A stretch of DNA of 64,000 nucleotides from Panax quinquefolius (GCA_020205615.1 CM035165.1:86056005-86120004); one strand, 5' to 3'; shown: positions 43,369 through 56,095, counted from the stretch's first letter. The notes: generated from the letters alone by a model not told the origin. Numbers and translations are program-made.

Positions 43369-45702
43369 CTTGTATGATAGTGATAAAACACCCTTCCAAA
43401 GTTGGGTTCACCTCACCCTATTTGATTCACCAAATATAACTACTAAATGTTGTATAGAATACAACACACATTTCTATACTATTTAAGGAGAACCTCCACA
43501 GCTACAGACCACTGTTCTATTCCCCTATTATCCTCGCTCGACCCGGCAACACTCTTACGGAAACACTCTTATTACCTGAAAGGAATTGTGAAGTAGAAAG
43601 GATGAGCACAACTAGCCCAATAAGGAATATCATGACTAAAGGTAATTAAATTATCAATAGCTTTCATCAATAATAAATCAGAGATTTAGAACATATGGTA
43701 GATGATAAAACTTTTCAACCATAGTTGCAACGGAACGAGCAATCCATTAGAAGAGTCAAATAGACCATAATGTCTATTATCTTTTCTATGTTAAAAGTCC
43801 ACCAATAATGTTTTATCCATGTAAAATAAATCAATAGTTCCTGTCCACAATCATATGAATAACTCATAATCATAATTGTGGTTCTAAATTCCTCTTCGCA
43901 ACTAGGATGAAGATAATTCTCATCACCTATCTTCACCTGAAACATCAAAAATCATGGTTATACCAAATCAGAATTCCTGCTCATAATCATACTAATAAAT
44001 TCATCTTTGCACCACGACCAAAGATATTCATTAACAATTCATCTTTTGCCTATATGCCAAAGACATACAACCGTATTTTAGAAGAGTCAAGTAGAACATG
44101 ATATCTACTATCTTCTACGCATTTAAAAGTGTAAAATAAATATTTTATCATTTGAGACTCAACAATAAAAATAATCCACATCATCGAATCACCCTCACAC
44201 TACTACCAAAGATATTCGTTAATATCACATCCATGAATTTATATTTCATCACTGAGACTAGCTCGATAATCAATCCATATCACTGAATTATCCATGCACT
44301 ACGGCCAAAGATATTCATTATTATCACATCCATGAATTAATATTTCATCGCGAGACTCAAATTTCAATAATTAATCCACATCATCGAATCATCCCCGCAC
44401 TACTGGTGCCAAGGATATTAATTAAGTATCACGACCACGAATTATCCATGCACTACGGCCAAAGATAATCTTGTTTTCATCAACGGTCCGATCATGCCAT
44501 AAAACAATTCATCTTTTTGCACCTTGTCAAGAGAATCCATAGCCATAATCATACCAAAACCGTCCCATCAATGCATTCACGGGCCAACGAGGACTTTTTC
44601 CACATTATTTGTAATATTACTACATGATTATACCGAATAATCCTCGGTCATAATCATACCAAGTCCATCTATGCACTACTGTGCCACGGATGACTTTCAA
44701 CACAATATAAGCACGAGGATGATGACAATGATATAAGAATCAATCAAATGAGATAAAGGATAAATATTAAACATTTATAATACAATTTATCCATCGCTCA
44801 ATAATAACCAAATGTTATCAATCACTTAATAATCTCATAATCTAATATCATTAATATTATAACAATATTTTAATCATTTCTTAAACTTATAAAAATTTAT
44901 TTCATTTGTTTACACTTTATTAAATATTGCATTTAATCACTCAAAATGCCATACTCATAAGATTTCATAATCAATGATCAAATCCTCATCAAAATCAGCA
45001 TATACCCTATATAGGATTCTCAAGCCATAAAATCCTATTTTCCAATTTTAATACTTCACATAACATATTTAATTCATTTACTCATAACTAGTTCATTTTT
45101 ATGAAAAATACCAAATCAAATCCCAAAATATTTCTTTTACGAGATTTAGCGAATATAGTCCCATCTTGAACATATATTTTTCTCAGAATTTTTAAAATTC
45201 ATTTACTATTTTTCATATGGCTAAAACTTCCGAATATTTAGACATTTATCATAAATTATACTTTTGTCCAAAAATTCCGAAATTTACAGGGTATACTCCT
45301 GTTATATACATGTACTCCCAATAAAAATTTCACCAAGTATTAGAAGAATTTCACTATGTATGCGGTACTTCGCATAAACATGTTATTCCTACATAATAAT
45401 AAAGAATGGAATAACAGAAGAATTTTACCAAGTATAGGGTAGTCCGCGTATACAGGTTATTCCAACAGAATAATAAATAATAATAATATCCTTTACGAGT
45501 ATGACAATTATATCCCTTACCTTAAAAAGAAAAGTATTCCGACTGGTAGGGTGGGAATATACTTGAAGAAAACTTGCACTACGCTCAAAGCTTTCTTAAA
45601 TTCTAAAGAAATACACTCAAGATTATAGAAGAAGAACTCTCTCTATAGTTTCTGTCTCTAGAGTTTCAGTGAATTCGTAAGAAATAATGAAGGAATGAGC
45701 TT

Positions 45703-45711
45703 CTATTTATA
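45703..45711 (-). promoter_or_regulatory. LTR B TATA box
   Basis: CTATTTATA on the + strand, in the same context as copy A. Confidence 0.7.
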
Positions 45712-46209
45712 GAAAAATGGGCTGCATAGTAAGTAACTCATGAACGGTCCAGATTGATTTACTTTAATCTGACGGTCCATATTTAAGGCAAAATCTTTTA
45801 AATAAAATATAATATATTTTATTTATAATCTAATAAAACGAATAACTTTATAAAAGATTTTACTATGCAAACACTATACATGCACTATCCATAATAAAAT
45901 ATAATATATTCTTATTATTGTCTAATAAAACAGATAACTTTATAAAAGTATTCTATTTTATATAAAAAGATTTTACTATGCAAAACACTATGCACAATAG
46001 AATATAATATATTCTATTTATAGAATAACTTTATAAAAGTATTCTGTTTTATATAAAAAGCTTTTCTGTTTTATTACATTAATAATACCAATAAAACAAA
46101 ACTGAGTGACTTATCACATAAGCATCAATAATCAATACCGTTCTATTTACCAAAATAGAAAAAAAATTTGAAAACTTTTATTTCATAAAATTCGGAGTCT
46201 CACAGATCA

Positions 46210-47575
46210 TGCTTGTTTTGCCTTGCTTTAAGAACTAACAAGTTGATTGACTGCTTTGACACTTTGGTTTGTATATCCCTTTTGATTAGTCATGTTCAGC
46301 TTCCTTAACTTTCAGCCTTGTGATCTCTTGATCATGCTTTATGGTGAGGTTGAGCATTGACATTTTCCTAGTTTGTCCTCTGCTTACTATGTGGTAGATT
46401 TACCATTATCTTTGTAGTTTCTTTATCAGACTCTTTTGCTATTTGGTAAGTACTACGATCGTTATCTTAATACTACGATCATTTTCTTCCGATGAGACTC
46501 TTTTTGAATAGCTTTTCACTTCTCTATTAGCCTTGTTGTAGAGTTGGTGCTTTGATCTTTTGTTTACTTTAAAGCCATTCAGAGAATACTTTCTGATATT
46601 CTTCAAGTAGATTGCATTCTGAAACTTGATTACACTTGTCAAAGGATGAGATCTATGTATGCATTTCAGGATTGTTCATCTGTTGAGAATCGTAAAGTGC
46701 TCTACAATTTTACTTTAGTATTGCGAGCACTTGACTGACTACGTTTTTAATTAATGATGATTTGTAGACTCCACGATTTTGAGCGAAGCCTGTGATTCTT
46801 CACTTGTCTCGACAGACACTCGACAGACCGTTTCTACGATCTCGAGAGTGACTTTCTTGACAGATTGTGATTCTTCCTTGGCTTCAGTAATCTATTGACT
46901 GGCTAATGATTCTGACTTGTGAACTCTACGATTTTGAGTGAGGATTACGATTCTTATTTTACTTTCTTGGCAGACTATAGTGACTGATGTAGTGCTCTTC
47001 GATCAGACATGCCTATCTATTGCACTTTATAAGATCAAAAGACATTCGGTAGACTATCTTTACGATCTCGAGAGTGACTTTCTTTGACAGACTGTGATTC
47101 CTCTTTGGCTTCAGCAATCTCTTGGCTGGCTCGTCAAACTATGATTCTAACTTGTGAACTCTATAATTTCGAGTGAGGATTACGATTCTTGTTTTACTTT
47201 CTTGGCAGACTATAGTGACTGATGTAGTGCTCTTTGATCAGAGATGCCTATCTATTACACTTTATAAGATCAACCTAACAAGTTTGATCTTTATATGCAT
47301 AGTCCTTGTGCATCATGATCTTTTGAAGGACTTTTAAAAAACTATTCATTCATATTAGATCAACCTAACATATTTGATCATTTCAATCTAAGTCCTTGTC
47401 CATATTGTCTATCATTTATTAAGAACTTTACAACTTTTATCAATCCAGACATATTTGCATATTCATTCATTAACTTCATCATCTTCATCATCAAATTATA
47501 TAAATAAGGAATAACACTCTCAAGCATATTCCTGACAATAATGTATTTTATTTGATAATAATGTCTTTATAACTA
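46210..47575. other. Unidentified repeat-bearing sequence
   Basis: Sequence is rich in GACTTTCTTG, GATTACGATTCTT and TGATCTTTT words and contains the tandem duplication listed separately. No coding frame or LTR boundary recognised. Could be the non-coding part of an unrecognised transposon or an intron of the MYB-like remnant to its right. Confidence 0.4.
46834..47272. repeat. Direct tandem duplication, unit about 227 bp
   Basis: Unit 1 (46834-47060) and unit 2 (47061-47272) both begin TACGATCTCGAGAGTGACTT and pass TTGGCTTCAG and CTTGGCAGACTATAGTGACT to CTTTATAAGATCAA. They differ by scattered substitutions. A second, shorter duplication follows: AGATCAACCTAACA at 47267 and 47357, offset 90 bp. 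Confidence 0.9.
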
Positions 47576-47581
47576 AGAAAA

Positions 47582-47873
47582 GCCTAAAGCTGCTATATGG
47601 AGGGATAAAGTGATCTACCATTATGATCGCTTGAAAGAATTATTTGCTAAAGATAGGACAACAAGGGAAGGTTCAGTAACTGCAAAAGAGAAACGAAAAA
47701 AATGGGAGGACATGGCTGAACAAGAATCTAAAATTGTTGGAATTGATGGTGCAATATTCCGAATTGAAGTAATTTTAGAAAGTTTCAATTTGGATGATAT
47801 TGGCGACTTTATGTCAACCCCTTCTCAAGCCTCTTCCCAAGAACATTCTCAAGTACCGATAGAAAGTGTACGT
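47582..47873 (+). pseudogene. MYB/SANT-like (Myb_DNA-bind_3 type) exon remnant
   Basis: An open frame encodes K-A-A-I-W-R-D-K-V-I-Y-H-Y-D-R-L-K-E-L-F-A-K-D-R, then A-K-E-K-R-K-K-W-E-D and a Ser/Gln-rich tail ending at V-P-I-E-S-V-R. The pattern of a basic-aromatic segment, H-Y-D-x-L, and K-D-R resembles the C-terminal part of MYB/SANT-like domains of L10-interacting and PIF/Harbinger-associated proteins. There is no methionine start: upstream exons would be needed. The frame is cut at TACGT (47869-47873) by the chromovirus LTR. It is a host gene fragment or part of a Harbinger element. Confidence 0.5.
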
Positions 47874-48767
47874 TGTAAGACCCCAACTTTTTATAAATAA
47901 AATCGAATTTCCTCTAATTATTATTCTGAATAATAAGGTGTTAATTTGATATAATGCTTTGGTTATGGGTAAAATGTGCAAAGTTTGCAAAATAAGCAAG
48001 TGGTTATAAAATATTCATTGTTGTTGGGGAATATTCGTTTGGTCATGGAATATTCGTACGATGGCGCAATTGTAAGACCCCAGCTTTTATAAATAAAGAT
48101 GAATTTTTTTATAAATATTATTTTTTGAATATTATGGAATAAATTTGATATAATGTTATAGTTGTGGGTAATATTTATAAATTTTGCAAAGTAAGCAAGT
48201 TTTTATAAAATATTCATTTGGTCTCAGAATATTCTTTTTGTCGGGGAATATTCGCATGCACGATTTCTCAATCATTAGTGGACCCTATAACGGAAGTATT
48301 GTCGTAGTTAGAAAACGACAAAATTATTTTCTATAAAAAAATAACGACAAAGGTGTTACCACTAAAAAGCCGTTGAACTACCCTAGTAGTAAAAATACGA
48401 TGTCTGGCGTAGTTGTATAGTAGCACACGATATTGATTATTGATGCTTACGTGAGAAGTCACTCAATTTATGCTCAATTATTGCTACAATAATTCTTTGC
48501 ATCATATCTCTTATATTATTGATTCAATTATTGTCACAATTATCATCTCATATAATATGTTATAGTATTAAATTATTAATTGAGACGACAAGTTATAAAT
48601 GATTAATAATTGTTGAAAGATTAAATAGTATTGATTAAAAATAAAATGATTTGTGGTAATATTTATTCAATTCTTGATGTATATAAAGAGTCTCATTATG
48701 AGACGTTTGTGGTAAGTTTGATTATTTTATGGGGGCCCATATGTCATCATCTAAGAGTCCCTTCACA

Positions 48768-49020
48768 ATAGTAATTACCTTTGTGAATAGTAATTACCTT
48801 TGTGAATAGTAATTACCTTCGTCGATAGTATTTACCTTCACAATAGTAATTACCTTTGTGAATAGTAATTACCTTTGTGAATAGTAATTACCTTCGTCAA
48901 TAGTATTTACCTTCGTCAATAGTATTTACCTTCGTCAATAGTAATTACCTTTGTGAATAGTAATTACCTTTGTGAATAGTAATTACCTTCGTCAATAGTA
49001 ATTACCCCTTCGCAAATAGT
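48768..49020 (+). repeat. Minisatellite of GTGAATAGTAATTACCTTY, about a dozen units
   Basis: About a dozen 20-21 bp units of AATAGTAATTACCTTTGTG with the variant CTTCGTCAATAGTATTTAC. It lies about 150 bp upstream of the TATA box, whereas the related GAATAGT-type repeats of the other family lie downstream. Confidence 0.9.
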
Positions 49021-49165
49021 AGTTGTCCCTTCAATATTACCAAGAGTTAATCGCCTCTTCTTGTTCCAAGGGTTAATTACCCTTCATGAAATAGTAGTTG
49101 TCTCTTTAATATTACCAAGAGTCATTTTGACCCTTCGTTAAGACCAAGAGCCACCCTCGGTTTTC

Positions 49166-49174
49166 TATAAATAG
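49166..49174 (+). promoter_or_regulatory. LTR C TATA box
   Basis: TATAAATAG followed by AAAGCTCATTCCTTCATTAT, which is shared in reverse complement with copies A and B. Confidence 0.75.
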
Positions 49175-49289
49175 AAAGCTCATTCCTTCATTATTTCTTA
49201 CGAATTCACCAAACTCTAGAGAGAAAACTATAGAGAGAAAGAAGAAAAAGTATTTTGCTACTTCACTTTTCCAATATTCACTCTTCTAA

Positions 49290-49930
49290 GGTAGGGAATA
49301 TTATTTGTTGTACTTTCGTAAGGGTGTTATTTTTTTTTATTCATGAAGAGAACTTACATTATTCCATTCTTATTATTCTCATGGAATAACTTTTGTAAAA
49401 AGTGGCATACCCTATACATGACTTTGTATATGCGAATACCCTATACTTGGTGAAATCCTTATATTATTCCATTCTTATTATTCTCGCTGAATAACTCAGT
49501 AAAAGTGGCATACCCTATACATGACCTCGTGTATGCTTAATACCCTATACTTGGTTAAATCCTTATATTATTCCATTCTTATTTATTCTGTTGAATAACT
49601 CAGTATATCTGCAGAATCCCCTATACTTGGTGACATTCTTCTATTATTTTATTATTCCGTTGAACATCCTGCTTTGTGCTTTACGCCGCACTGTTTCCGC
49701 TCTTTATTATTCTGCCTTTATTATTCTATTGGATATCCTGCTCATGTGTTTTACAATCAACTCGGTTCCGCTTTTTATTATTCTCTTTTTATTATTCTAT
49801 CGAATATCCTTGTCATGTGTTTTACACCGGACCGGTTCCGCTTTTTATTATTCTCAGTATTTATTATTCTCATTGGAATAACTTTTGCCTATGCGCGGTA
49901 CCGCATGCATGGTGATTTCTTTTGTTATTT
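49290..49930 (+). repeat. Degenerate tandem array in LTR C
   Basis: About eight units of 55-110 bp alternate ATTATTCCATTCTTATTATT text with AGTGGCATACCCTATACATG and AATACCCTATACTTGGT. The overlapping ORFs here (49591-49958, three frames) are products of the repeat and show the same Phe/Tyr-rich text. Confidence 0.85.
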
Positions 49931-51336
49931 CATTCGCTATTATACTCAAATTGGTTAAATTTTGACTTATACTCCATGAATTTAGTGGAATATCCTTGAT
50001 ATTTGCGCTTCATCCAAGATTTTTAATGAAAATATTTTTCCGAGCATTCTTGAATTTTACTCTACAAAGCGAAGATCATGTTGACAAATTGGACGTTATT
50101 AGTTCTGAATAAATTAATTCGTGAACTTGTTTTATTGAATTATTATGTCATTGTCATCATCCTCATGTTATATTATGTTATCTTTGGCTTACGTGCATAG
50201 ATGAACTTAGTATGATTATGACCAGGGATCATTCGGTATAATCATGGCTTGATATAAATGATGTGACAAAAGTCCTCGTTGGTCTGCAGAATGCGAATGA
50301 TGGATAGTTTTTGGTATGATTATGACTAGGGGTGATTCGGTATAGTCATGACCATTGATAATTTGATGAAAATCCTTAACCGTGGTACATGGATGATTAG
50401 ATATTGTGGTTTATTCATTAAACTGAGTCTTAGTGATAAAAATTGATGAAAACCTTTTAAAACCTAAAAGATAGTAGACTTTATTTTCTACTTGACTCTT
50501 TTAATGGATTGCGATATTCACCGCAGCTTAAACCGGTTGTCTATTGTATTTTATCGGTTTAACATTGTTGAAGACTATTGATAATTTATTCGGAATTATC
50601 TTAGTTATAATATTTTTTACTGGGCTAGTGGGGCTCACCCTTTCTTCACCGTTTCTCTCTTGGAAATGAGAATATAGCTGGGACGAGTCGGGAAAAGAGT
50701 GATGGTCCCAAAGATAGCATTAGTAGTCCTCACTATTCTCATTAAATAGTGTGACAATAAATGTAATGAGGACTCCTTGAGTATGGATATTGTCTAAATG
50801 ATAATATTCCTATTAGAACTCTCAGTTTATGTATTGTCGTATGTTACACGACAGATGTATAATTAAGTTTGTATTTGAATTTATGTACCATGTAAGTGGC
50901 GACCCAAGATGGGTGACATATACCTAATTTTGGGGGCGTCACAGCAATTATTTGTGGGCCCCATAACAGAAAACTGTCGGATGAAGAAAACGACAAGTAT
51001 GAATAATGGTGTAGTTGTTACCGTTAGCACTGTTGGAATACCTGACATTTAAAATACAGTAATACGCGTGGTTACACAGTAACACACAGTATTTTTGAAT
51101 TATTGATTCTTACGTAAGAAGGCACTACTCAATAATTGTTACAGTAATTATTGTTTAATATTTTATTTTATTGATTCAATAATTGCTACGTTGATATTTT
51201 ATATTATTGTTGATTCAATAATTGTCAATGCACAGTATTTCCCATTATCAGATCAATAATTCATATTATTTGAATAATATTATTAGATAGCATTATTGGC
51301 AATGTCTAAGGAAGTTCTGTCTAGGAAAGGGGTTTG

Positions 51337-52949
51337 TGTTAGGTTTGTAATATTCATGGGCGCAATCAAATTGCATAAAAATGCGGAAGCGTGTAAAAAT
51401 CAGAGTTTAAAAATTTACAAACCATATACCCGGATCATCCTTTATACACAATTATTAATTAAACGAAAAGATAAAGAATAAAATCATACCCTTGAAGATC
51501 GAGCTTCCTCAGGTACAAGTTCACCTCCAAATCCTTTCGCGTTCAACTTGAATCCACCGGGTTTGGTTCCTTCCTTTGATCAACATTAGCCACCCAAGCG
51601 TTTGGCCTCTAGAGGTGATCCACCAAGGAAGAAGAAAATTCAAGAAGATGGGTGTTTATGGCTCAAACCCTAGTTTTCCTATCTCTATAGAAAAAGGGTA
51701 CTCTCCAACAAATTGGAATTATTACGTTGTAAAAGTCAACAACCCATTCACCCATAATAAGACTCCTCTTATTTATAGATATGGCAACCCACCTTAACAA
51801 TTAAGGAATTGGGTTTTATTTAATTAATTAAATTCTTTTAATTAATTAAGCTCCCTAATCTTATTAGGGATAATTAATTGAACTCCTTTAACTAATTTTT
51901 CTTCCTAATCCAATTAGGAATAAATGAGAGTACTTATATTAAATTAATTCCTAAACTCTTTTAGAAATTAAAATAATAATAATTGTAATAATATTAATAA
52001 GACTCCTCTTATTAATTTATATTTAATATTTCTAAAATATTAAATAATAAATATTAAGCTATTTAATTTATTCTATCACCATAGATTAAATTAAATATAC
52101 TTAACATATTATTACGATTATGCCATTAACTTCTTAAATAATTATTCTTCCTTTTATGGTGTGACCCTTTAGGTTCTCCATATTAAACCTATTGTGAATA
52201 AATCAATTAGAACAATTCTAATCTTATTTAAATAAATAAATTAAATAATTAATTTATTTAAATAAATAATATTTATTCTACAATAGGGATAAGCCTCCCA
52301 ATGCAATCAACGACTTTCCGTATAATATAGATTTCAACATTAATCATTAAAGAACCTTTGAGTAAATAGTTACGTATAATTCAATCCTTCCACCATACAA
52401 TGTCCCCAATTAAATATAAGACATGGAATTATCACAAGTCTTATTTTATTTAATTATATGTATTTCGATCCTTAAATGCACAACTCAAATAATGCAAATT
52501 AGAAACTCCTTTCTAATTTCATTCTCGCCGCCAAGGACTACTTTGGGTTGTCATTTATCGAATCACATAGGACATTTCTCTTCTTTTATTAGAAGTGGTA
52601 GATTCTTTATTGATCATACATTATCTCCATGTACAACTTATTATACCCAAGCATACCCTTTGATATACCCTAAGGGTCTTAAGGAATAAGTCAAAGTATA
52701 ACTCATCATACACAAGATACTATGATGATCTCAAGTTCAAGGATTACTTGTACTACTATCACTACAGGAATTCCTATTGACAGCAAATAAAACTCCATTA
52801 GGTATTCCTTAGCGAGCCAATGCTCAAAGTGAACTTATTCTCTAATAAGCACCTACATACTTGCTTTAGCGTCTCCACACAAATGATCATGAGATCAATC
52901 ATCCTCATCCAATGAGCAAGCAACGTATGTACCAATCTATCCGGACCCA
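51337..52949 (-). repeat. copia-2 3' LTR, start deleted
   Basis: Matches 58127-59737 almost base for base with scattered small differences. The element-sense first 270 bases or so are missing, replaced directly by RNase H coding sequence. The TATA-like box CTTATTTATAG lies near 51770. Confidence 0.95.
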
Positions 52950-53695
52950 CCATGAATATGATCACATCCTTAGTGCCGGTTAAGCACTTTAAGATGTTTT
53001 TCACTTACTCATAGTGAACTTCTCCATAATTTGACTTATCAACATCAGGTCTCGTATATTTCATTGCATACATGATTCTCACTCATGCGATCTCTCTTCT
53101 TTTAATAGTTTGTGGGGACTATTAAGAGAGATACACTCCACAGCTCATCGACATGAGACATCTCTTGGAGTTTGCCATGCTAAACGACTTTAGCATCAAA
53201 TGAATATACGTTCCTTGGGTTAAGTCGAGCATCCTTTTAAATCTATCTATATAGATTTTATCCCCAATTAAGATACTCTTCCCAATCCATTCATGGATGA
53301 ATGTTTAGACAACTTTATCTTTACTGATTGTAGCATTGGTATGTCATTCCTTATCCGTAGTATATCAACATATAGTACTAGGAATGTCACGATGCTCCCA
53401 CTGACCCTTTTGTACACACTAGGTTCATTCTTATTTTTGATAAAATCAAACTCTTTTGATTGCCTCATCAAAACGAATGTTCCATATTTGAGAAAGTTGC
53501 TTCAATCCATTTCTCTGAGTGTCTACAACACTTACCTCATCGTATGTAACTGGATTATCATCTTCTATGATGTGTACCTCATCATCATCATCTATGATGA
53601 ATCCATACCTCCCAGGTATCTTCGGTACTATTCCAGATTTACGATTCGGTTGTGGTACAATAGGTCTATCTACAGGTTCCTCTTATTTGACTTAT
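52949..53695 (-). pseudogene. pol: copia-2 RT end and RNase H start, truncated
   Basis: On the minus strand: E-F-D-F-I-K-N-K-N-E-P-S-V-Y-K-R-V-S-G-S, V-T-F-L-V-L-Y-V-D-I (the RT catalytic second Asp is now Ile), N-D-I-P-M-L-Q-S-V-K-I and L-S-K-H-S-S-M. After frameshifts the RNase H start K-N-I-L-K-C-L-T-G-T-K-D-V-I (53004-52960) joins the LTR at about 52949. Confidence 0.85.
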
Positions 53696-53699
53696 AGTG

Positions 53700-54360
53700 T
53701 TTTGTGGTTCTTGAACTCTTCAAGATCTATTATCCTCCCACTAGCCCCTTCAATGATAAACACATTTATCTTTTAGAAGGCGTGTTTTCGCAATAAACAC
53801 CTTTTGCTAAGCGTGATTATAGAACATATACCCTAAACTTACTTTTAGGATGTCCCACAAATCAGACATGTCAAATTTTGTTCCAAGCTTATCCTTTGAA
53901 ACCTTTTCACATAAGTTGACAACCCTTATCTTAACATACTTAAGATTAGGAATCCTCCTCGTCCATAACTTTTATGGAGTCTTGAAATGGATTTTGAGGT
54001 TACCATTTTCGTAGATATGCAGCCATTTCTAGGACATTATCTCGTAAGGATCTTTGGAATGTCGGTAAAATCATTATGGACCGCACTATGTCCAACAAGG
54101 TGCGATTTTTCCTTCGGATACATCAATCAATTATTAATCATGATCGACGATGTGTCCATTATGAGAAAACCATTTGAGATGATCTAGAAACTTATTGCAC
54201 AAGCATTTATTCCTTGATCTAATCAAAGAATTTTAATACTTTGTCAATTTGTTTCACTTCTGAATTCTTTGAACCTTTCAAATAATTCACACTTGTATTT
54301 CAATAAATACATACATTCAACTCTTTGAATAATCATCTCCTTTTCTTATACTAGTTTGTT
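53700..54360 (-). pseudogene. int: copia-2 integrase, heavily decayed
   Basis: Scattered stretches match the copia-1 integrase and its linker, for example the W-T-R-R-I-P-N-L-K-Y-V-K segment (about 53965-53930). The catalytic motifs are interrupted by many stops. It is identified mainly by colinearity with copia-1. Confidence 0.65.
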
Positions 54361-54790
54361 CAATATGCAAAATTATTTTCATGTAAGTCAAGTATACTAA
54401 ATTTATTAAGTAATATTCCAGTTCTATACAAAATATTATTATTATAAATAGAACAACAATTGTTCTTAATTATAATACCAAAGATTTCATTGTCCAACAA
54501 TGAAATGGAAATAATATTTTTAACAAGAACGGGAATACAATAACAACTTATTGACTTAATAGATTTGCCCGTAGGCATTTCTAAACTATAAGTTTCTATA
54601 GCTAATGTAGCAACCTTTGCTTCATTTTCCACACATAGGATTACTTATATTTGTTTAGCTTTCTACTTCTGCTTGGTCCCTTCATAAATCTTTATTTATG
54701 ATAACTAAAGTCGGTATCCAATACCCAAGTAGAACCTTGACTTAAAGAAAAAAATTTATTTCAATCATGAACAAAAACTGTATTTATAAC
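54360..54790 (-). pseudogene. copia-2 protease and pre-integrase region
   Basis: The frame from 54632 encodes N-E-A-K-V-A-T-L-A-I-E-T-Y-S-L-E-M-P-T-G-K, C-Y-C-I-P-V-L-V-K-N-I-I-S-I-S and I-I-I-K-N-N-C-C-S-I-Y, standard copia protease C-terminal sequence. The copia-1 counterpart is more decayed here. Confidence 0.8.
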
Positions 54791-54794
54791 CGAA

Positions 54795-55601
54795 ACTTCA
54801 CTAAGCTTCTTTGGTTAGCCTCTGCAAGATGCTTCTTGCAGTTTCTTTCCAGTGTCCAGGCTTATTGCAGTGGAAGCAAACTCCTTTGCTATCCGTGACG
54901 CTTTTGTTCTTATTATCCTTTGTTTATGCCTTTCTATATACCTTCTTTGAATCGCTCTTCTTTTGTAAGATCCTTTGGCCCCTACCAAGAAGACTTGATC
55001 TTTCTTGGTTGAAAAGTGACTCTCAACATTTTTCAACATGTTAAGCAAATCAAATGAGGTCGATATCTAGCTTGTTCATATGAAAAATTCACAACAATTG
55101 TGAAAGGAGTCCGGAGTGAGTGCAAGATCAAATCTTGGCTCAACTCTCCATCCATGACAAAACCGATTGTCCTAATTGATCAATCAAATTGATTATGTTA
55201 AGAACTTTTTATCTCAGATTATAGTGCCATCGGCCATTCTAGATCGGAAGAGCTCCTTAGATATCTCGATATCTATCGGTCCCCACTTTCCTCACCATCA
55301 ACTACTTGATGTGCGGGAATATAAGAGATCATCCATAGTTTCATCTTGACGCTGAAGCTCGTTACTCATGGATGCGAGCATGATGCATTGAGCCAACTAT
55401 GCATCATCTTGCCACTTTCTAAAAGTAGCAATCTCTTCCTCAGAGGCATTATGCGCAACCATTGCGAGATAAAGCGTATTAAGGACATAAGATAGCTTTT
55501 CAGCCATGAGAACTATTCTCAAATTCCTTAACCAATCCGTTTAATTCGGTTTGGTTAATTTAGCATCTAATATGCTTCGCAGTGATAGTAATTTTAGACA
55601 T
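54795..55601 (-). pseudogene. gag: copia-2 gag
   Basis: Start ATG at 55601 is followed by broken frames. The zinc knuckle near 54890-54845 reads C-F-H-C-N-K-P-G-H-W-K-E-T, so the first three ligands C, C, H are kept but the last Cys is lost by an indel. Sequence of 55250-55450 is colinear with copia-1 1560-1790. Confidence 0.8.
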
Positions 55602-55804
55602 CGTAAAATTCTATAAATGAATTTGTAATTAACAACATTTTAACATACATTCTTTTATTAATTACCAAAATAAATTAGGTCTTGTTTTAAATTGGTATCT
55701 CCCACTATTTTCTTCAAACTATATTACCCTCGCTTATATAGTTCGGCAAAATCTGATTAAAGATTAGCTAGTGAGAATAAGGATCCCATTTCAAATGTAT
55801 ATAG

Positions 55805-56095
55805 CCTTGTGGTGACACAACAAACTATATATAAATAAATAGGTAGACAACTTTTGTCAATTACATCAACTATGCAACTCCTTGTATTTTCTTAGATTAT
55901 TTTGATCAAGTGGTGGCACATCCGAATCAAAATTATCCAAGTTAAGTCCCACCTAGCACTCCATATATTCAAAAAAGAAAATATCATCCTTGTGGTGACA
56001 CAACAAAACAATATTGTTCAATTTTCTTTATAAGCATCAAATGTGATAAATTAACATCTTAAATACTTAATACTTGCCTTGTGGTGACACAACAA
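55805..56095 (-). repeat. Repeated leader motif in copia-2
   Basis: CCTTGTGGTGACACAACAA occurs at 55805-55823, 55988-56006 and 56077-56095, with the partial copy AAGTGGTGGCACA at 55908-55920. This is the reverse complement of the copia-1 pattern, same order and similar spacing. Confidence 0.85.

Larger units (their letters stand above)
42828..46204 (-). mobile_element. Gypsy solo LTR, copy B (about 3377 bp)
   Basis: Ends TGTGACGCCCCC and GAGTCTCACA, flanked by GATCA (42823-42827 and 46205-46209). Aligns along its length with copy A (21203-25092) but lacks most of the repeat array corresponding to 23600-24200 of that copy. Minus-strand TATA box at 45703-45711. Carries the conserved ORF at 43018-43368. 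The GCACTACGGGCC array at 44005-44700 shows many one- to three-base deletions against copy A. Confidence 0.95.
48071..50943 (+). mobile_element. Gypsy solo LTR, copy C (about 2873 bp)
   Basis: Ends TGTAAGACCCC and GGGGGCGTCACA, flanked by GCAAT (48066-48070 and 50944-50948). Inserted in the LTR of the right-hand chromovirus, about 197 bp from its start. It has a minisatellite at 48768-49020, a TATA box at 49166-49174 and a long tandem array at 49290-49930. It lacks the ORF of copies A and B. Confidence 0.95.

Noticed and set aside
49591..49958. Three overlapping Phe/Tyr/Ile-rich ORFs that look like membrane proteins
   Set aside because: They follow the tandem repeat of solo LTR C in all three frames, so hydrophobicity comes from the AT-rich repeat.
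51576..51797. ORF conserved with 58400-58582
   Set aside because: Both lie in the two LTRs of one copia element; similarity is explained by LTR identity at insertion.
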